From contig NZ_JAPEUL010000011.1 of the NCBI RefSeq assembly GCF_026113935.1, positions 248,001 through 312,000 of the forward strand: a stretch of DNA of 64,000 nucleotides, given 5' to 3'. A program made the translations under genes and the position numbers. Shown here piece after piece: positions 41,380 through 51,355 of the stretch (positions are counted from its first letter, which is position 1; every line of letters begins with the position of its first letter). The DNA comes from Marinomonas rhodophyticola. Its GTDB lineage: Bacteria > Pseudomonadota > Gammaproteobacteria > Pseudomonadales > Marinomonadaceae. Under the pieces are notes generated by a model. It did no database searches. It saw nothing but the letters and a program-made list of their open reading frames with translations, and was not told the origin of the DNA.

Positions 41380-41468
41380 AGTGCAATTATCACTTGTTAT
41401 TTGTGTTATTGATTTAATTTAAGCACTAATTAAGAATGCCCGCAACGAAAACGAGTGGAACGAAACAT

Positions 41469-41896
41469 ATGCAAATAATGGTTTATCTTCTGGTGTTAGC
41501 GGCGGGTATGGGATTGTCTATTGAAGCTGGGCTTTTAGGGCCTTTAGGTGAGTTAGTCGGGCACTTTTCAGCCACGCTAGCGATTTTTATGATTGGGTCG
41601 ATATTGCTGTCATTGATTATGATTTTTTTGCCAAGCCAAATTTACCTGAGCTATTCAAACAGCCTAAATGGCTACTGACTGGCGGCGTGTTGGGGCCTAT
41701 TTATGTGGTATTTCTCACCATAGCCACACCAATTATTGGTGTCGGTATGACGATGACCAGTGTTTTATTAGGACAAATCGGCATGAGCCTCGTGATTGAT
41801 CACTATGGTTTGTTGGGCAGTGAAAAACGCGGGATTGATCCGTATCGAATTTTGGCTGTGATGATGATTATTGTCGCCCTTTGGCTTTTGAGTTAG
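41469..41896 (+). CDS. Small DMT-superfamily transporter subunit (DUF606-like), frame broken in a T7 tract
   Basis: A hydrophobic protein of 142 residues once repaired, about five membrane helices. The start MQIMVYLLVLAAGMGLSIEAGLLGPLG and the later IIGVGMTMTSVLLGQIGMSLVIDHYG are typical of DUF606 half-transporters. The first frame ends at 41678. Restoring one T in the run 41633-41639 gives FFAKPNLPELFKQPKWLLTGG and joins the two parts. The in-frame ATG at 41436 is possible but extends beyond the family start. Its partner starts 12 bases downstream; such proteins act as heteromeric pairs. Confidence 0.75.
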
Positions 41897-41907
41897 GAGC
41901 AAATAGT

Positions 41908-42371
41908 ATGACGGTATTTTTCGCAGTTTTTATGTTGATATTGGGCGGTGTTGCGTTGTCAGTACAATCTTCCATTAATGGACGTCTTGGTAATAGCGTT
42001 GGTGTGATCGCCAGTGCTTGGCTGACGTTTGTTATTGGTTTCGCTATCTCATTTTTATTGTTTTTTTCTTTGAACCGAACCATGAAGTCACCCTTTTTAG
42101 TGCGCCAAAGTGGCAACTAAGTGGCGCTTTATTTGGCGTAATGTACATGTTGATTGTGGTCTTTGCCGTGCCTAAAATTGGTATTGCTGCAGCAACTGTT
42201 TGTACTATTTCGGGTCAGTTAATTATGAATCTAATCATCGATCATTTTGGCTGGTTGGAAAATAATATCATTCCATTAGATAGCAGTAGATACATGGCGA
42301 TTTTGCTACTAGTGGGCGCTATTACAATGATTTACCTAAGTAATAAGCGTATCGCTAAAGCCGCATCATAA
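41908..42371 (+). CDS. Small DMT-superfamily transporter subunit (DUF606-like), frame broken in a T7 tract
   Basis: Partner of the preceding gene: 154 residues after repair, with SVQSSINGRLGNSVGVIASAW near residue 18 and ATVCTISGQLIMNLIIDHFGWL near 105. ATG 41908 has TTAGGAGC upstream. The first frame stops at 42118-42120. One more T in the run 42061-42067 restores FFFEPNHEVTLFSAPKWQLSGALFG. Two slips in equal-length T runs of adjacent genes point to homopolymer errors. Substrate unknown. Confidence 0.75.
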
Positions 42372-42580
42372 AACATTTATTTTGTTTTTAACGGCCTAGT
42401 CGATTCGTGATAAATAGATTGGCTAGGCTATTTTGTCTTTACTCTTCAAATACAACCGTCTCAATAGAACTGTCTCGAGAAAAGTCACTGAACAACGTTC
42501 TGTATTATTCACTTTGCTTGTAAACTGACATCTTTTGGTAAAACACTGTCGACTATAGATTCAGTAATTACGGAGTAGAA

Positions 42581-43024
42581 ATGGATATTCAGAAAGTTGA
42601 TATGGCTGATTTGGAACTTGTTAAGCACTTTATTGGCCAAGTATCTGCTGTGGATGTGTTGCCTAATTTTAATGATCAAGGTAAGGCTGAGTACAAAGCG
42701 CGTGTTTTGCCAGATATTATTACAACGTTTGATGCAGCGCGTTTTCAGACACTTAAAGTCGTCTTTGCTGGCGAGATCGTGGGTTTTGGTGCGTTACGCG
42801 ATGGCAATTATCTTACCCACTTATTTGTGTCTAAATCGGTACAAGGTCAGGGAATAGGAAAGCGACTCCTTAGTGCTTTATTAAATACGACAGAAGCTAA
42901 AGAAATTAGCCTGCGCTCTTCAGTGAATGCGGTTGGTTTTTATGAATCGTATGGGTTTGAGGCTACAGGCAGTGAGGCTGATTTCAATGGTATTCGCTTT
43001 GTGCCTATGAGCTTGGCGCGTTGA
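42581..43024 (+). CDS. GNAT family N-acetyltransferase
   Basis: A 147-residue acetyltransferase. The acetyl-CoA binding loop [14 protein letters not shown] lies near residue 87, preceded by the strand LTHLFVSKS, and [13 protein letters not shown] near 119 is the usual C-terminal GNAT signature. The start ATG at 42581 follows GGAGTAG. The 209-base upstream spacer holds no other recognised feature. The acceptor substrate cannot be predicted. Confidence 0.85.
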   Translation: MDIQKVDMADLELVKHFIGQVSAVDVLPNFNDQGKAEYKARVLPDIITTFDAARFQTLKVVFAGEIVGFGALRDGNYLTHLFVSKSVQGQGIGKRLLSALLNTTEAKEISLRSSVNAVGFYESYGFEATGSEADFNGIRFVPMSLAR

Positions 43025-43049
43025 TCACATCACTAGAAGGAAGGTTCTT

Positions 43050-43383
43050 TTGCTTGAGTTAAAAACAATAGGTCTTTTTATGCTGACAGCATTGGCAGAA
43101 ATTGTTGGCTGTTACCTACCTTATCTTTGGTTGCGTGAAGATAAAACGATCTGGTTATTAGTACCTGCGGCGTTAAGTTTGGCTGTGTTTGCTTGGCTTC
43201 TGACGTTGCATCCAACGGCATCAGGAAGAGTCTATGCGGCTTATGGCGGTGTTTATATCTTTATGGCGGTTTTATGGTTGTGGGTGGTTGACGGTATTCG
43301 CCCGACAACGTGGGACATGGTGGGATTCTGCAGTAGCACTGTTAGGCATGGCTATTATTATGTTTGCGCCACGGACTACATAA
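43050..43383 (+). CDS. ynfA: YnfA family (UPF0060) small membrane protein, frame broken near 43326
   Basis: Four-helix membrane protein of about 110 residues related to small multidrug resistance proteins. It matches E. coli YnfA by memory: [16 protein letters not shown] near residue 12, [21 protein letters not shown] near 52 and [11 protein letters not shown]. The TTG at 43050 is preceded by AGAAGGAAGG. The first frame would run on to 43397. An extra T in GGATTCT (43323-43329) explains the loss of the expected ending [16 protein letters not shown], which ends at TAA 43381-43383. Confidence 0.82.
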
Positions 43384-43454
43384 TATGGTTTAATTGATAG
43401 TTTTAAACGGACAGATCTAAAGGGTAAGTGTTAACTGAGGGAGAGATTTTAAAC

Positions 43455-43694
43455 ATGGCATTTTCAGAGCAAGAGAAAAAAGCATTACTTGAATTGAAAG
43501 GTGTTGGGCCTACTGTTATTAAGCGTTTTGAAGAAATCGGTATTGATTCATTCGAAAAACTGGCTGCTTATGAAGCAAAAGATATCGCCGGCATGGTTGC
43601 TTCGATGTTGAGAACAACCTGTTGGAAAAATAGTCCGCAGGCTTTGTCTGCTGTAGATTCTGCGATAGTTCGAGCTAGACAGGGCGTTTCTTAA
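43455..43694 (+). CDS. Helix-hairpin-helix protein, Cdd1-like
   Basis: A 79-residue protein. The N-terminal helix-hairpin-helix LLELKGVGPTVIKRFEEIGI, at about residues 10-30, is a non-specific DNA-binding motif. The second helix pair FEKLAAYEAKDIAGMVASML follows. This resembles the Cdd1 (pathogenicity locus) family of unknown function. ATG 43455 is preferred to the upstream TTG because the conserved domain begins at once. Lies between two small transporter genes. Confidence 0.7.
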   Translation: MAFSEQEKKALLELKGVGPTVIKRFEEIGIDSFEKLAAYEAKDIAGMVASMLRTTCWKNSPQALSAVDSAIVRARQGVS

Positions 43695-43768
43695 AATCTA
43701 ATGTTAAAGCCTAATGATGTGGGGACGACCTCACCACTCTAATTAATAATGAGGACGACCTTAATAAC

Positions 43769-44086
43769 ATGAGCTGGTTTATTCTAGTCATTGCAGGGTT
43801 ATTGGAAGTAAGTTGGGCTATTGGCTTGAAATATACCGAGGGCTTTACCAAGTTATAGCCCTCAATAGGGACTATTTTGTCATTGGTTGTTAGCTTTGTA
43901 TTACTTGGTTTGGCGATGAAAATATTACCTGTGGGTGTGGCTGATGCAGTATGGGTTGGCATAGGTTTGGTTGGCACAGCAATGCTGGGTATTTTGTTGT
44001 TTGATGAATCAGCCCAGACATTAAAGCTAATCAGTCTTGGCTTAATCTCCGCTGGAGTAGTGGGTTTGAAATTGACTAGTTCTTAA
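43769..44086 (+). pseudogene. sugE: SMR-family SugE/Gdx-like transporter with in-frame TAG
   Basis: Small multidrug resistance protein of the guanidinium exporter (SugE/Gdx) type. Four membrane helices fit, beginning [23 protein letters not shown] with the conserved membrane glutamate near residue 13. The segment LPVGVADAVWVGIGLVG near 60 and LLFDESAQTLKLISL follow. An in-frame TAG at 43856-43858, where Trp or Thr is expected (KL-stop-PSIG), interrupts it after 29 codons. The remaining frame is intact to 44086, giving 105 aa if read through. A one-base substitution, unlike the indels elsewhere; could be true inactivation or an error. Confidence 0.8.
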
Positions 44087-44289
44087 TTAACAGTAGCTTC
44101 TTATTATTCAAACATAGCGCTAGATTTTTTAGCGTTAGGTTTTATTTTAATGTCATAAGTGAGTTTATTTAATGCTTTTATATAGAGGCATTTTTTTATG
44201 TTTCTCTTCGCACAAGTCGAAAATTCTCTCGATAACTTACTACGAATGTGGTCAGTAGAATAATACATATTGTAGCGATATCGTAATCG

Positions 44290-44643
44290 ATGACAAAGCA
44301 TATTTTGGACTTTGTTGCGCTGAGTAATAGTGGAGAGGGTTTTGTTATACCAGATGAATACGATGCTTTTCAATATTCTGAAAATTTACGTTTGCCAATC
44401 GATGCAAATGGACAAAGGGAAGGTATGGTTTCTCTGCATGTTGATCAGAAAGACTTTCAACCGATTGAGCCAGGTCAGGTGGTAATGGAAACGTTTGCAG
44501 GAGAAAAAATTACTTGGCAGAGGGATTATACCGCCTATCCATTGTTTATTAATGAAGCGGCTTATCATAAGAGCCACAGTGCGATGACGCTTTCTAAAAA
44601 AATTGTGATGTCTTGTCGAGATTATAAGTCGTCAAAATTGTAA
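44290..44643 (+). pseudogene. Fragment of an aspartoacylase/AstE-type amidohydrolase, C-terminal domain only
   Basis: A 117-residue frame resembling the C-terminal domain of aspartoacylase-like proteins: HVDQKDFQPIEPGQVVMETFAGEKITW and YTAYPLFINEAAYHKSHSA. In the intact family this follows a zinc peptidase domain of about 200 residues carrying the HxxE and His ligands. That domain is absent here, and a stop lies just upstream. The preceding 203 bases show no trace of it. The remnant probably has no catalytic activity. It could be an expressed stand-alone domain, but decay is likelier. Confidence 0.6.
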
Positions 44644-44658
44644 ATATCTTCATAGACT

Positions 44659-44695
44659 AAAAAAATAAGGCCAGATAATCTGGCCTTATTTTTAA
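44659..44695. terminator. Bidirectional rho-independent terminator
   Basis: AAAATAAGGCCAGAT and ATCTGGCCTTATTTT form a long perfect stem with T-runs on both strands. Ends dxs (minus strand) and the fragment gene (plus strand). Confidence 0.92.
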
Positions 44696-44703
44696 TAGCG
44701 TAA

Positions 44704-46600
44704 CTATAAATGATTGAGCTTCAGTTCAATAGACTTTTGAATGCCCTCTGCATCCAGTCCTACGCGTTTCAACATGGAGGCATGGCTGGCATGTTCTTCG
44801 TATTGATCCGGTAAACCAAGATGAAGAACTGGAGTGTTGATGTTGTTAGCAAGTAAAAACTCACTTACTGCAGAACCCGCACCGCCCATGATGGCGTTTT
44901 CTTCCACAGTAACAATCAATTTAGCTGTGCGTTGAGCCAGCAAGGCTTCCTTATCAAGTGGCTTAACAAAACGCATATCAAGAAGGGTGGCATCAAAATG
45001 CTTAGCCGCTTGCAACGCATCATAAGTCGGTCGGCCAAAAGCACAAATAACGATACCTGATTGTCCTGTTCTTAAGGTTCGTGATTTACCGATTTCTAGC
45101 GTATCTAGGGCGCTATCAATGTCGATACCTGGACCTGTGCCACGAGGATAGCGAACCGCTGCTGGGCCTTTATACTGATAACCAGTTTGGAGCATTCTAC
45201 GACATTCGTTTTCATCAGATGGGGCCATTACCACCATATTAGGGATACAGCGAAGATAGCTTAAATCGTAAACACCTGCGTGTGTTGGACCGTCTTCGCC
45301 CACTAATCCAGCTCGGTCAATGGCGAATAAAACATCAAGATTTTGCAGTGCCACATCGTGAATAAGCTGGTCATAAGCACGTTGCAGAAACGTGGAGTAG
45401 ATAGCAACCACAGGTTTGATGCCATCGCATGCCATGCCAGCGGCTAGCGTTACGGCATGTTGTTCGGCGATCGCGACATCGAAATATCGTTCTGGAAAGC
45501 GTTCTGCGAAATCAATGAGATCTGAACCCTCTTTCATAGCAGGTGTGATAGCAACCAGCTTATCGTCTTGCTCTGCCGCATCACATATCCATTTACCAAA
45601 AACATTGCAGTATTTTGGCAGTTTGCTTTTCTCTTCGTTTGGTTTCGGGTCAGGTTCTATCTTATTGATAGCGTGGTAGCCGATAGGGTCGCCTTCAGCA
45701 GGTTCAAAGCCTTTGCCTTTCTTTGTAATGACATGAAGGAATTGAGGACCTTTTCGATCTTTTAGATTTGATATGGTAGTTAATAAGTGATCCATATCGT
45801 GACCATCAATAGGGCCGATGTAATTAAAGCCGAGGCTCCTCGAACATCATGCCGGGCGATACCATGCCTTTCATGTGCTCTTCTGCTTTACGAGCCAGCT
45901 CAAGGGCAGAGGGTAGCCCTGAGAACACTTTGCGCCCACCTTCACGAATATGGTCGTAAGTTTTACTCGCCCAAATCCGAGCAAAGTAGCTGGATAATGC
46001 ACCTACAGGCTTGGAAATAGACATTTCGTTGTCGTTCAAAATGACCAGCATATCGGCTTTGACATCGCCTGCATGATTAAGCGCTTCAAAGGCCATGCCT
46101 GCTGACATGGCACCATCACCAATGATAGCAACAGCTTTGCGGCCTGTTTTTAACTGACGTGCAGCAAGAGACATGCCAAGCGCTGCACCAATTGATGTAC
46201 TAGAATGACCAACGCCAAACGTATCGTATTCACTTTCATCGCGTTTTGGGAATCCTGAGATCCCATTTTCTTGACGTATATTAAGCAAGGCTTCGCGACG
46301 GCCTGTTAGAATTTTATGAGGGTAAGCTTGATGGCCGACGTCCCAAACGATGCGGTCTTCAGGTGTGTTGTATAAGTAATGAAGGGCTACGGTGAGTTCA
46401 ACAACTCCCAGTCCTGCACCAAAATGTCCGCCAGTTTGCCCGACGCTATAAAGCATGAACTCTCGTAACTCACGAACAAGCGTTGGTAGTTGCTCTTTTT
46501 TAAAAGCGCGCAAGTCAGCTGGAGCATTGACTTGATCAAGCAGTGGTGTTTCAGGTCGCGCTGTAGGTATCTCTTCGAACATGGGCACAGGTTTGGTCAC
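44704..46600 (-). CDS. dxs: 1-deoxy-D-xylulose-5-phosphate synthase, frame broken near 45835
   Basis: Thiamine-diphosphate enzyme joining pyruvate and glyceraldehyde-3-phosphate at the entry of the MEP isoprenoid pathway. The N-terminal half shows [35 protein letters not shown] and the TPP motif [15 protein letters not shown] (near residue 160) with NDNEMSIS. The C-terminal half shows [18 protein letters not shown] and [13 protein letters not shown]. The first frame ends at FEEPRL. The family's [16 protein letters not shown] is restored by removing one base from GAGGCTC at 45832-45838 (plus-strand coordinates), giving 631 aa. GTG start at 46600; an internal ATG at 46582 is an alternative. Last gene of xseB-ispA-dxs. 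Normally essential, so an artefact is likely. Confidence 0.94.
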
Positions 46601-46633
46601 ATATTAGTTAGTCTAAAAAAGCGGGTAAGTATA

Positions 46634-47515
46634 TCAGTGGTTGCGGCCAATAATATAGTTCGCAAGCTCAACTAAAGGTTGAGCAGCGTCACCAAAGGGT
46701 GAAATCGCAGTTATGGCTTGCTCATGCAGGCGTTGAGCAAGTAATTGAGCACCTTCTAAACCAAGCAGCTTAGGATAAGTTGGTTTATTTGCGTCCTCAT
46801 CCGAAAATTGTGTTTTACCTAGTGTGGTTGTATCACTGGTGATATCAATAATGTCATCTTGCACTTGAAAGGCGAGTCCAATCGCTATCGCATAAGCGTC
46901 TAATGCGGCCAATTCAGCTTCGTTATTAGCGCCAGTACTGATTGCCCCCATACGAATACTGGCACGAATGAGCGCGCCGGTTTTGTGTTGGTGCATTTGC
47001 TCAAGCGCATTGATATCGATATCTTTGCCCACGTTAGCTAGGTCAATCATTTGTCCTGTGACCATGCCATGGCGACCTGAAGCGACAACCAGTTCTTGAA
47101 TTAATTGTAGCTGGATTTTTATGTTTTGGTGCTTGGTGTCGCTTAATAATTCGAAAGCAAACGTTTGTAATGCATCGCCTGCTAATATGGCTGTCGCCTC
47201 GTCGTACTGAATATGACAGGTAGGTTTGCCACGGCGTAAGTCATCATTGTCCATGGCTGGAAGGTCGTCATGGATTAGGGAATAGGCATGGATTGACTCA
47301 ATGGCTGCTGCACAAGCATCTGTAAGACTGTTTGCTTCACCAAATAAGGAAGCGGCGGCATAGGTCAACATAGGGCGAACGCGTTTGCCGCCATTAAATA
47401 AGCTGTATGCCATAGCCTCCTGTAAATGATCTGCGGGTTTATATTGGTCTAAATTTTGCGTAAGGTATGCATCTACGCGCTGACGGGCGTATTTAGAAAA
47501 ATCGTTTAGCGTCAC
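46634..47515 (-). CDS. ispA: Farnesyl diphosphate synthase (geranyltranstransferase)
   Basis: Isoprenyl diphosphate synthase of 293 residues making C15 farnesyl diphosphate. The first aspartate-rich motif HDDLPAMDNDDLRRGKPT lies near residue 81 and the second, FQVQDDIIDIT, near 218. FNGGKRVRPML near 41 and the residues before the first motif fit short-chain IspA enzymes. Its start overlaps the xseB stop by four bases, and dxs follows 33 bases downstream. Confidence 0.94.
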   Translation of the reverse strand: MTLNDFSKYARQRVDAYLTQNLDQYKPADHLQEAMAYSLFNGGKRVRPMLTYAAASLFGEANSLTDACAAAIESIHAYSLIHDDLPAMDNDDLRRGKPTCHIQYDEATAILAGDALQTFAFELLSDTKHQNIKIQLQLIQELVVASGRHGMVTGQMIDLANVGKDIDINALEQMHQHKTGALIRASIRMGAISTGANNEAELAALDAYAIAIGLAFQVQDDIIDITSDTTTLGKTQFSDEDANKPTYPKLLGLEGAQLLAQRLHEQAITAISPFGDAAQPLVELANYIIGRNH

Positions 47516-47754
47516 GAATTTAATTCCGGATCAAAGGTTTCTAGGTGTTCACCATCTTGCTTTTCTAGCAAAATTTGAACCTTTTGCTCAGCTTGTGTTA
47601 AGACCGTTTGACATTCTTGGCTAAGCTTTACGCCTTTTTCAAAGGCTTTTAATGCTTCTTCGAGTGAGAGCTGATTCGATTCAAGTTGTGTGACCAGCGT
47701 GTCCAACTCGCTGAGGTTCTCTTCAAAATGGCGGACATTTGTTTTACGTGACAT
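47512..47754 (-). CDS. xseB: Exodeoxyribonuclease VII small subunit
   Basis: An 80-residue helical protein with the family core FEENLSELDTLVTQLE and LSLEEALKAFEKGVKL, followed by CQTVLTQAEQKVQIL. It assembles with XseA for single-strand DNA degradation. Start ATG at 47754 chosen by family length; a longer frame upstream to 47856 lacks support. First gene of xseB-ispA-dxs, divergent from pomA. The order is conserved in E. coli. Confidence 0.93.
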   Translation of the reverse strand: MSRKTNVRHFEENLSELDTLVTQLESNQLSLEEALKAFEKGVKLSQECQTVLTQAEQKVQILLEKQDGEHLETFDPELNS

Positions 47755-47929
47755 GATGACTACTCTTATTTTGAACCTACGTTTTGTAACAGAAAATTGC
47801 CCATTGTTCGAGGGAGTGTTAATGAAAATTACAAAAATCCTGTAAGAAGATGTCATCCTTTGTCTTTGTTTCGTATAGAATCACTAGCATTAATTGGTCG
47901 TATTATAGCTTTTTTGTCAGGAGACGTGT

Positions 47930-48685
47930 GTGGATATCGCAACGTTAATAGGACTTGTTGGGTCTTTTATAGTAATTATTTCCGCCATTTTTGTTGGTGG
48001 GTCAGCGGGAATGTTTATTGATACAGCATCCACGTTGATTGTTTTGGTCGGATCTACTTTCGTTGTTTTGATGCAATATCCTTTAAGCCAGTTTCTTAGC
48101 GCGGGTAAGGTGGCGGCAAAAGCGTTTATGTTTAAAAGCGTTCCGTTAGATACTTTGATCGATGAAATATACGGATTAGCCGATGAAGCACGAAAAGGGG
48201 GGTTGCTTTCTTTAGAAGGAAAAGAAGTTGGACACCCTTTTTTGTCAAAAGGCATTCAAATGTTGGTGGATGGTCATGATAGTAATGTTGTGAAAAGCCA
48301 ATTAACTAAAGATATGAACCAGTCGTATCTTCGTCATACGGCTGGCGCTAAAGTGTTTAAAGCCTTTGGTGATGTTGGCCCTGCGATGGGGATGATAGGG
48401 ACACTGGTCGGCTTGGTGCAGATGCTGGCTAACATGGACGACCCTAAGGCTATCGGCCCTGCGATGGCTATTGCCTTATTGACCACTCTTTATGGTGCGA
48501 TGTTAGCAAACATGGTGTGCTTGCCCATTCAAGCTAAGTTAAACATTCGTGCTAATGAGGAGTTAACTTGTCAGAAGCTTATTTTGGATGCCTTGCTTGC
48601 CATTCAGTCAGGCCAAAACCCTCGTATTTTGGATGGTGCTTTAAAAACCTATATTGCTGAAAGCAAGCGAACTGAACGTGAATAA
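47930..48685 (+). CDS. pomA: Sodium-type flagellar stator protein PomA (MotA family)
   Basis: A 251-residue inner-membrane protein with four helices. It resembles Vibrio PomA: IATLIGLVGSFIVIISAIFVGGSAGMF at the start, then AFGDVGPAMGMIGTLVGLVQMLANMDDPKAIGPAMAIALLTTLYGA around residues 145-190. The cytoplasmic loop carries the charged region that meets the rotor. The GTG start at 47930 has AGGAG nearby. It is followed by pomB after 26 bases. The pair is unlinked to other flagellar genes here, as in many marine gammaproteobacteria. Confidence 0.92.
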   Translation: MDIATLIGLVGSFIVIISAIFVGGSAGMFIDTASTLIVLVGSTFVVLMQYPLSQFLSAGKVAAKAFMFKSVPLDTLIDEIYGLADEARKGGLLSLEGKEVGHPFLSKGIQMLVDGHDSNVVKSQLTKDMNQSYLRHTAGAKVFKAFGDVGPAMGMIGTLVGLVQMLANMDDPKAIGPAMAIALLTTLYGAMLANMVCLPIQAKLNIRANEELTCQKLILDALLAIQSGQNPRILDGALKTYIAESKRTERE

Positions 48686-48711
48686 TATTTTAGTTGTAAA
48701 CGGATTCGATA

Positions 48712-49704
48712 ATGAGTGATGAAGAAGAGTCAGATTGCCCCGAATGTGTAGAGGGCTTACCTGCTTACATGGGAACGTTTGCGGATCTCATGTCGTTGTT
48801 AATGTGTTTCTTTGTACTTTTGCTGTCGTTTGCTGAGATGGATGTGTTGAAATTTAAGCAGCTTGCTGGTTCATTGAAAGCAGCGTTTGGTGTGCAGAGT
48901 GAATTGAAAGCAGATTCAATTCCGATGGGAACGTCGATAATTGCCCAAGAGTTTAGTCCAGGTCGACCTGAGCCAACACCGATTAATGAAGTGAGGCAAA
49001 AAGTAGACAGTACTCCTGAAAATACGCTTGAGGTTATTTGTAAGCCCGGTGATGCGGAATTGAAAGAGCAAAATAACTCCGGCTCCCCTTCGCCAGTTAC
49101 TTTTGTGGATAAATCTAACGCGGATCTTGATCGAGAGAAAAAAATTCAAGAAACAGAGGGCGATGCGCAAATGATTGCCTCAGTGATGCGTGAAGAGATT
49201 TCAAAAGGTACAGTCGAAATAGAAACGCAAGAGCAGACAATCACGATAAGGATTAAGGACAAAGGATCGTTTGAGTCCGGTTCTGCGGAGCTAAATTACG
49301 ACTTTATTCCTGTTATTGACTTAATTCGTGATGTCTTGGCAGGTATTCAAGGGACAATTTCAGTCGAAGGGCATACGGATAATGTGCCGATTGACAGCCG
49401 TCGTTTTCGCTCGAATTGGCAGCTATCTTCTGCCCGAGCCATTTCTGTCGCTGAAGAGTTATTTTCAACTGGAATTCTTAATCAGGATCGTTTTGCCGTG
49501 ACTGGTTATGCGGATACCCGTCCTTTGGTGCCAAATGACACCTCAGTGAACCGCGCCACAAATCGGCGTGTTGAAATTGTGATTAAGCAAAATGACACCT
49601 CTCGTCCGACTATGCGGACGACGGTGGATGATGTTCCTTCCGATGGCGCCATTGAGTTTGGTTTGGACAATGTTGAAGAGTTGCGGCCTAATGAAATCTT
49701 TTAG
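48712..49704 (+). CDS. pomB: Sodium-type flagellar stator protein PomB (MotB family)
   Basis: A 330-residue protein with a single N-terminal membrane helix holding the ion-binding aspartate in MGTFADLMSLLMCFFVLLLSF (residues about 20-40). MDVLKFKQLAGSLKAAFGVQ then PGRPEPTP follow, both typical of PomB plug and linker regions. The OmpA-like peptidoglycan-binding domain (about residues 190-300) contains VEGHTDNVPIDS, then SNWQLSSARAISVAEEL and NRATNRRVEI. Ends at a strong terminator. Confidence 0.93.
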   Translation: MSDEEESDCPECVEGLPAYMGTFADLMSLLMCFFVLLLSFAEMDVLKFKQLAGSLKAAFGVQSELKADSIPMGTSIIAQEFSPGRPEPTPINEVRQKVDSTPENTLEVICKPGDAELKEQNNSGSPSPVTFVDKSNADLDREKKIQETEGDAQMIASVMREEISKGTVEIETQEQTITIRIKDKGSFESGSAELNYDFIPVIDLIRDVLAGIQGTISVEGHTDNVPIDSRRFRSNWQLSSARAISVAEELFSTGILNQDRFAVTGYADTRPLVPNDTSVNRATNRRVEIVIKQNDTSRPTMRTTVDDVPSDGAIEFGLDNVEELRPNEIF

Positions 49705-49725
49705 GCGTTTTAGCGCGTAGATATA

Positions 49726-49756
49726 TAAAAAGAAGCTTCGGCTTCTTTTTTTGTTT
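49726..49756 (+). terminator. Rho-independent terminator after pomB
   Basis: AAAAAGAAGC-TTCG-GCTTCTTTTTTT, a stable tetraloop hairpin with T-run. Confidence 0.93.
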
Positions 49757-49829
49757 GTATGGCGAGTTGTTGATTTTTAATGCTGAGATTCAAGAGAATT
49801 TTTGCTATGGTTTGCGCAGACAAAATTGA

Positions 49830-50642
<813 letters not shown>

Positions 50643-50664
50643 TGGTTTGATAGCATTATATAAG

Positions 50665-50701
50665 ATCAAAAAATGGCCGCATCGTTGCGGCCATTTTTTG
50701 T
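50665..50701. terminator. Bidirectional rho-independent terminator
   Basis: AAAAAATGGCCGC and GCGGCCATTTTTT pair around ATCGTT, between dapB and the convergent MarR gene. Confidence 0.93.
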
Positions 50702-50716
50702 TAATTCTGATATGTG

Positions 50717-51205
50717 CTAAGCCATAGCGTCAGGAGAATTAATATCCAATAGTGGAGCAGCATCGAGATTTTCTGCGTCCATCATCATAGCAATACGTTG
50801 TAATGATGAAAGGACTTGAGTTTGTTCCCAGCCCTCTAGTGATTCAAACTCGTCAATGAACTTTTCATGAAGTAATGGTGGCGTTGTTTTGAGTATTTCA
50901 AGTCCGGACTCTGTTAGTCGTGCATTGACAATTCGTTTGTCTTTTTGTGCTCTAACTCGTTCTACGTATTTTCGATCTTCCAAACGATTTAATATGGTTG
51001 TCACGGTTGCTTGGCTTAATGAGACACTATCCGATATCTTGCGAACCGTTACATCGCCAAGTGCTTCGATAGAACGCAGTACCATAATTTGTGGAATCGT
51101 TAATCCGCAAGCTTTTACTACACGCTTTGATTGAAGATCAGTAGCGCGAATAATGCGTCGTAGATGGACTAAAACGTCGTGTAAGTGTTGTGGTGAGTTA
51201 GGCAT
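50717..51205 (-). CDS. MarR-family transcriptional regulator
   Basis: A 162-residue winged-helix regulator. The recognition region VRKISDSVSLSQATVTTILNRLEDRKYVERVRAQKDKR lies at residues 74-111, with the wing containing the usual D-K-R. The N-terminal LHDVLVHLRRIIRATDLQSKRV forms the dimer helix. Start ATG at 51205. Convergent with dapB, and upstream of it (51206-51355) is a short AT-rich spacer. Target genes unknown. Related MarR proteins control ectoine operons in some bacteria, but the ect genes here are 7 kb away and such a link is speculative. Confidence 0.88.
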   Translation of the reverse strand: MPNSPQHLHDVLVHLRRIIRATDLQSKRVVKACGLTIPQIMVLRSIEALGDVTVRKISDSVSLSQATVTTILNRLEDRKYVERVRAQKDKRIVNARLTESGLEILKTTPPLLHEKFIDEFESLEGWEQTQVLSSLQRIAMMMDAENLDAAPLLDINSPDAMA

Positions 51206-51355
51206 ATGTATTCAGTAATCCCGAAAATTTTACGGATTATAGGGTTTTGTTTTGATCTGTAAAAGATTAGTTTGAAAAGTTACAGTTCAAAGTATATAGG
51301 TGTTTTTCGTTTTTGCCAATAATCTCGCTATGGACAACAGAAAAACACCGTTATC

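Noticed and set aside
41436-42371. Four separate tiny membrane ORFs
   Set aside because: Single-base repair in T runs joins them into two family-length DMT proteins, which is simpler.
50717-51205. MarR gene as the ectoine regulator EctR
   Set aside because: It is 7 kb from ectA, not adjacent as in known cases, and no shared operator was seen.
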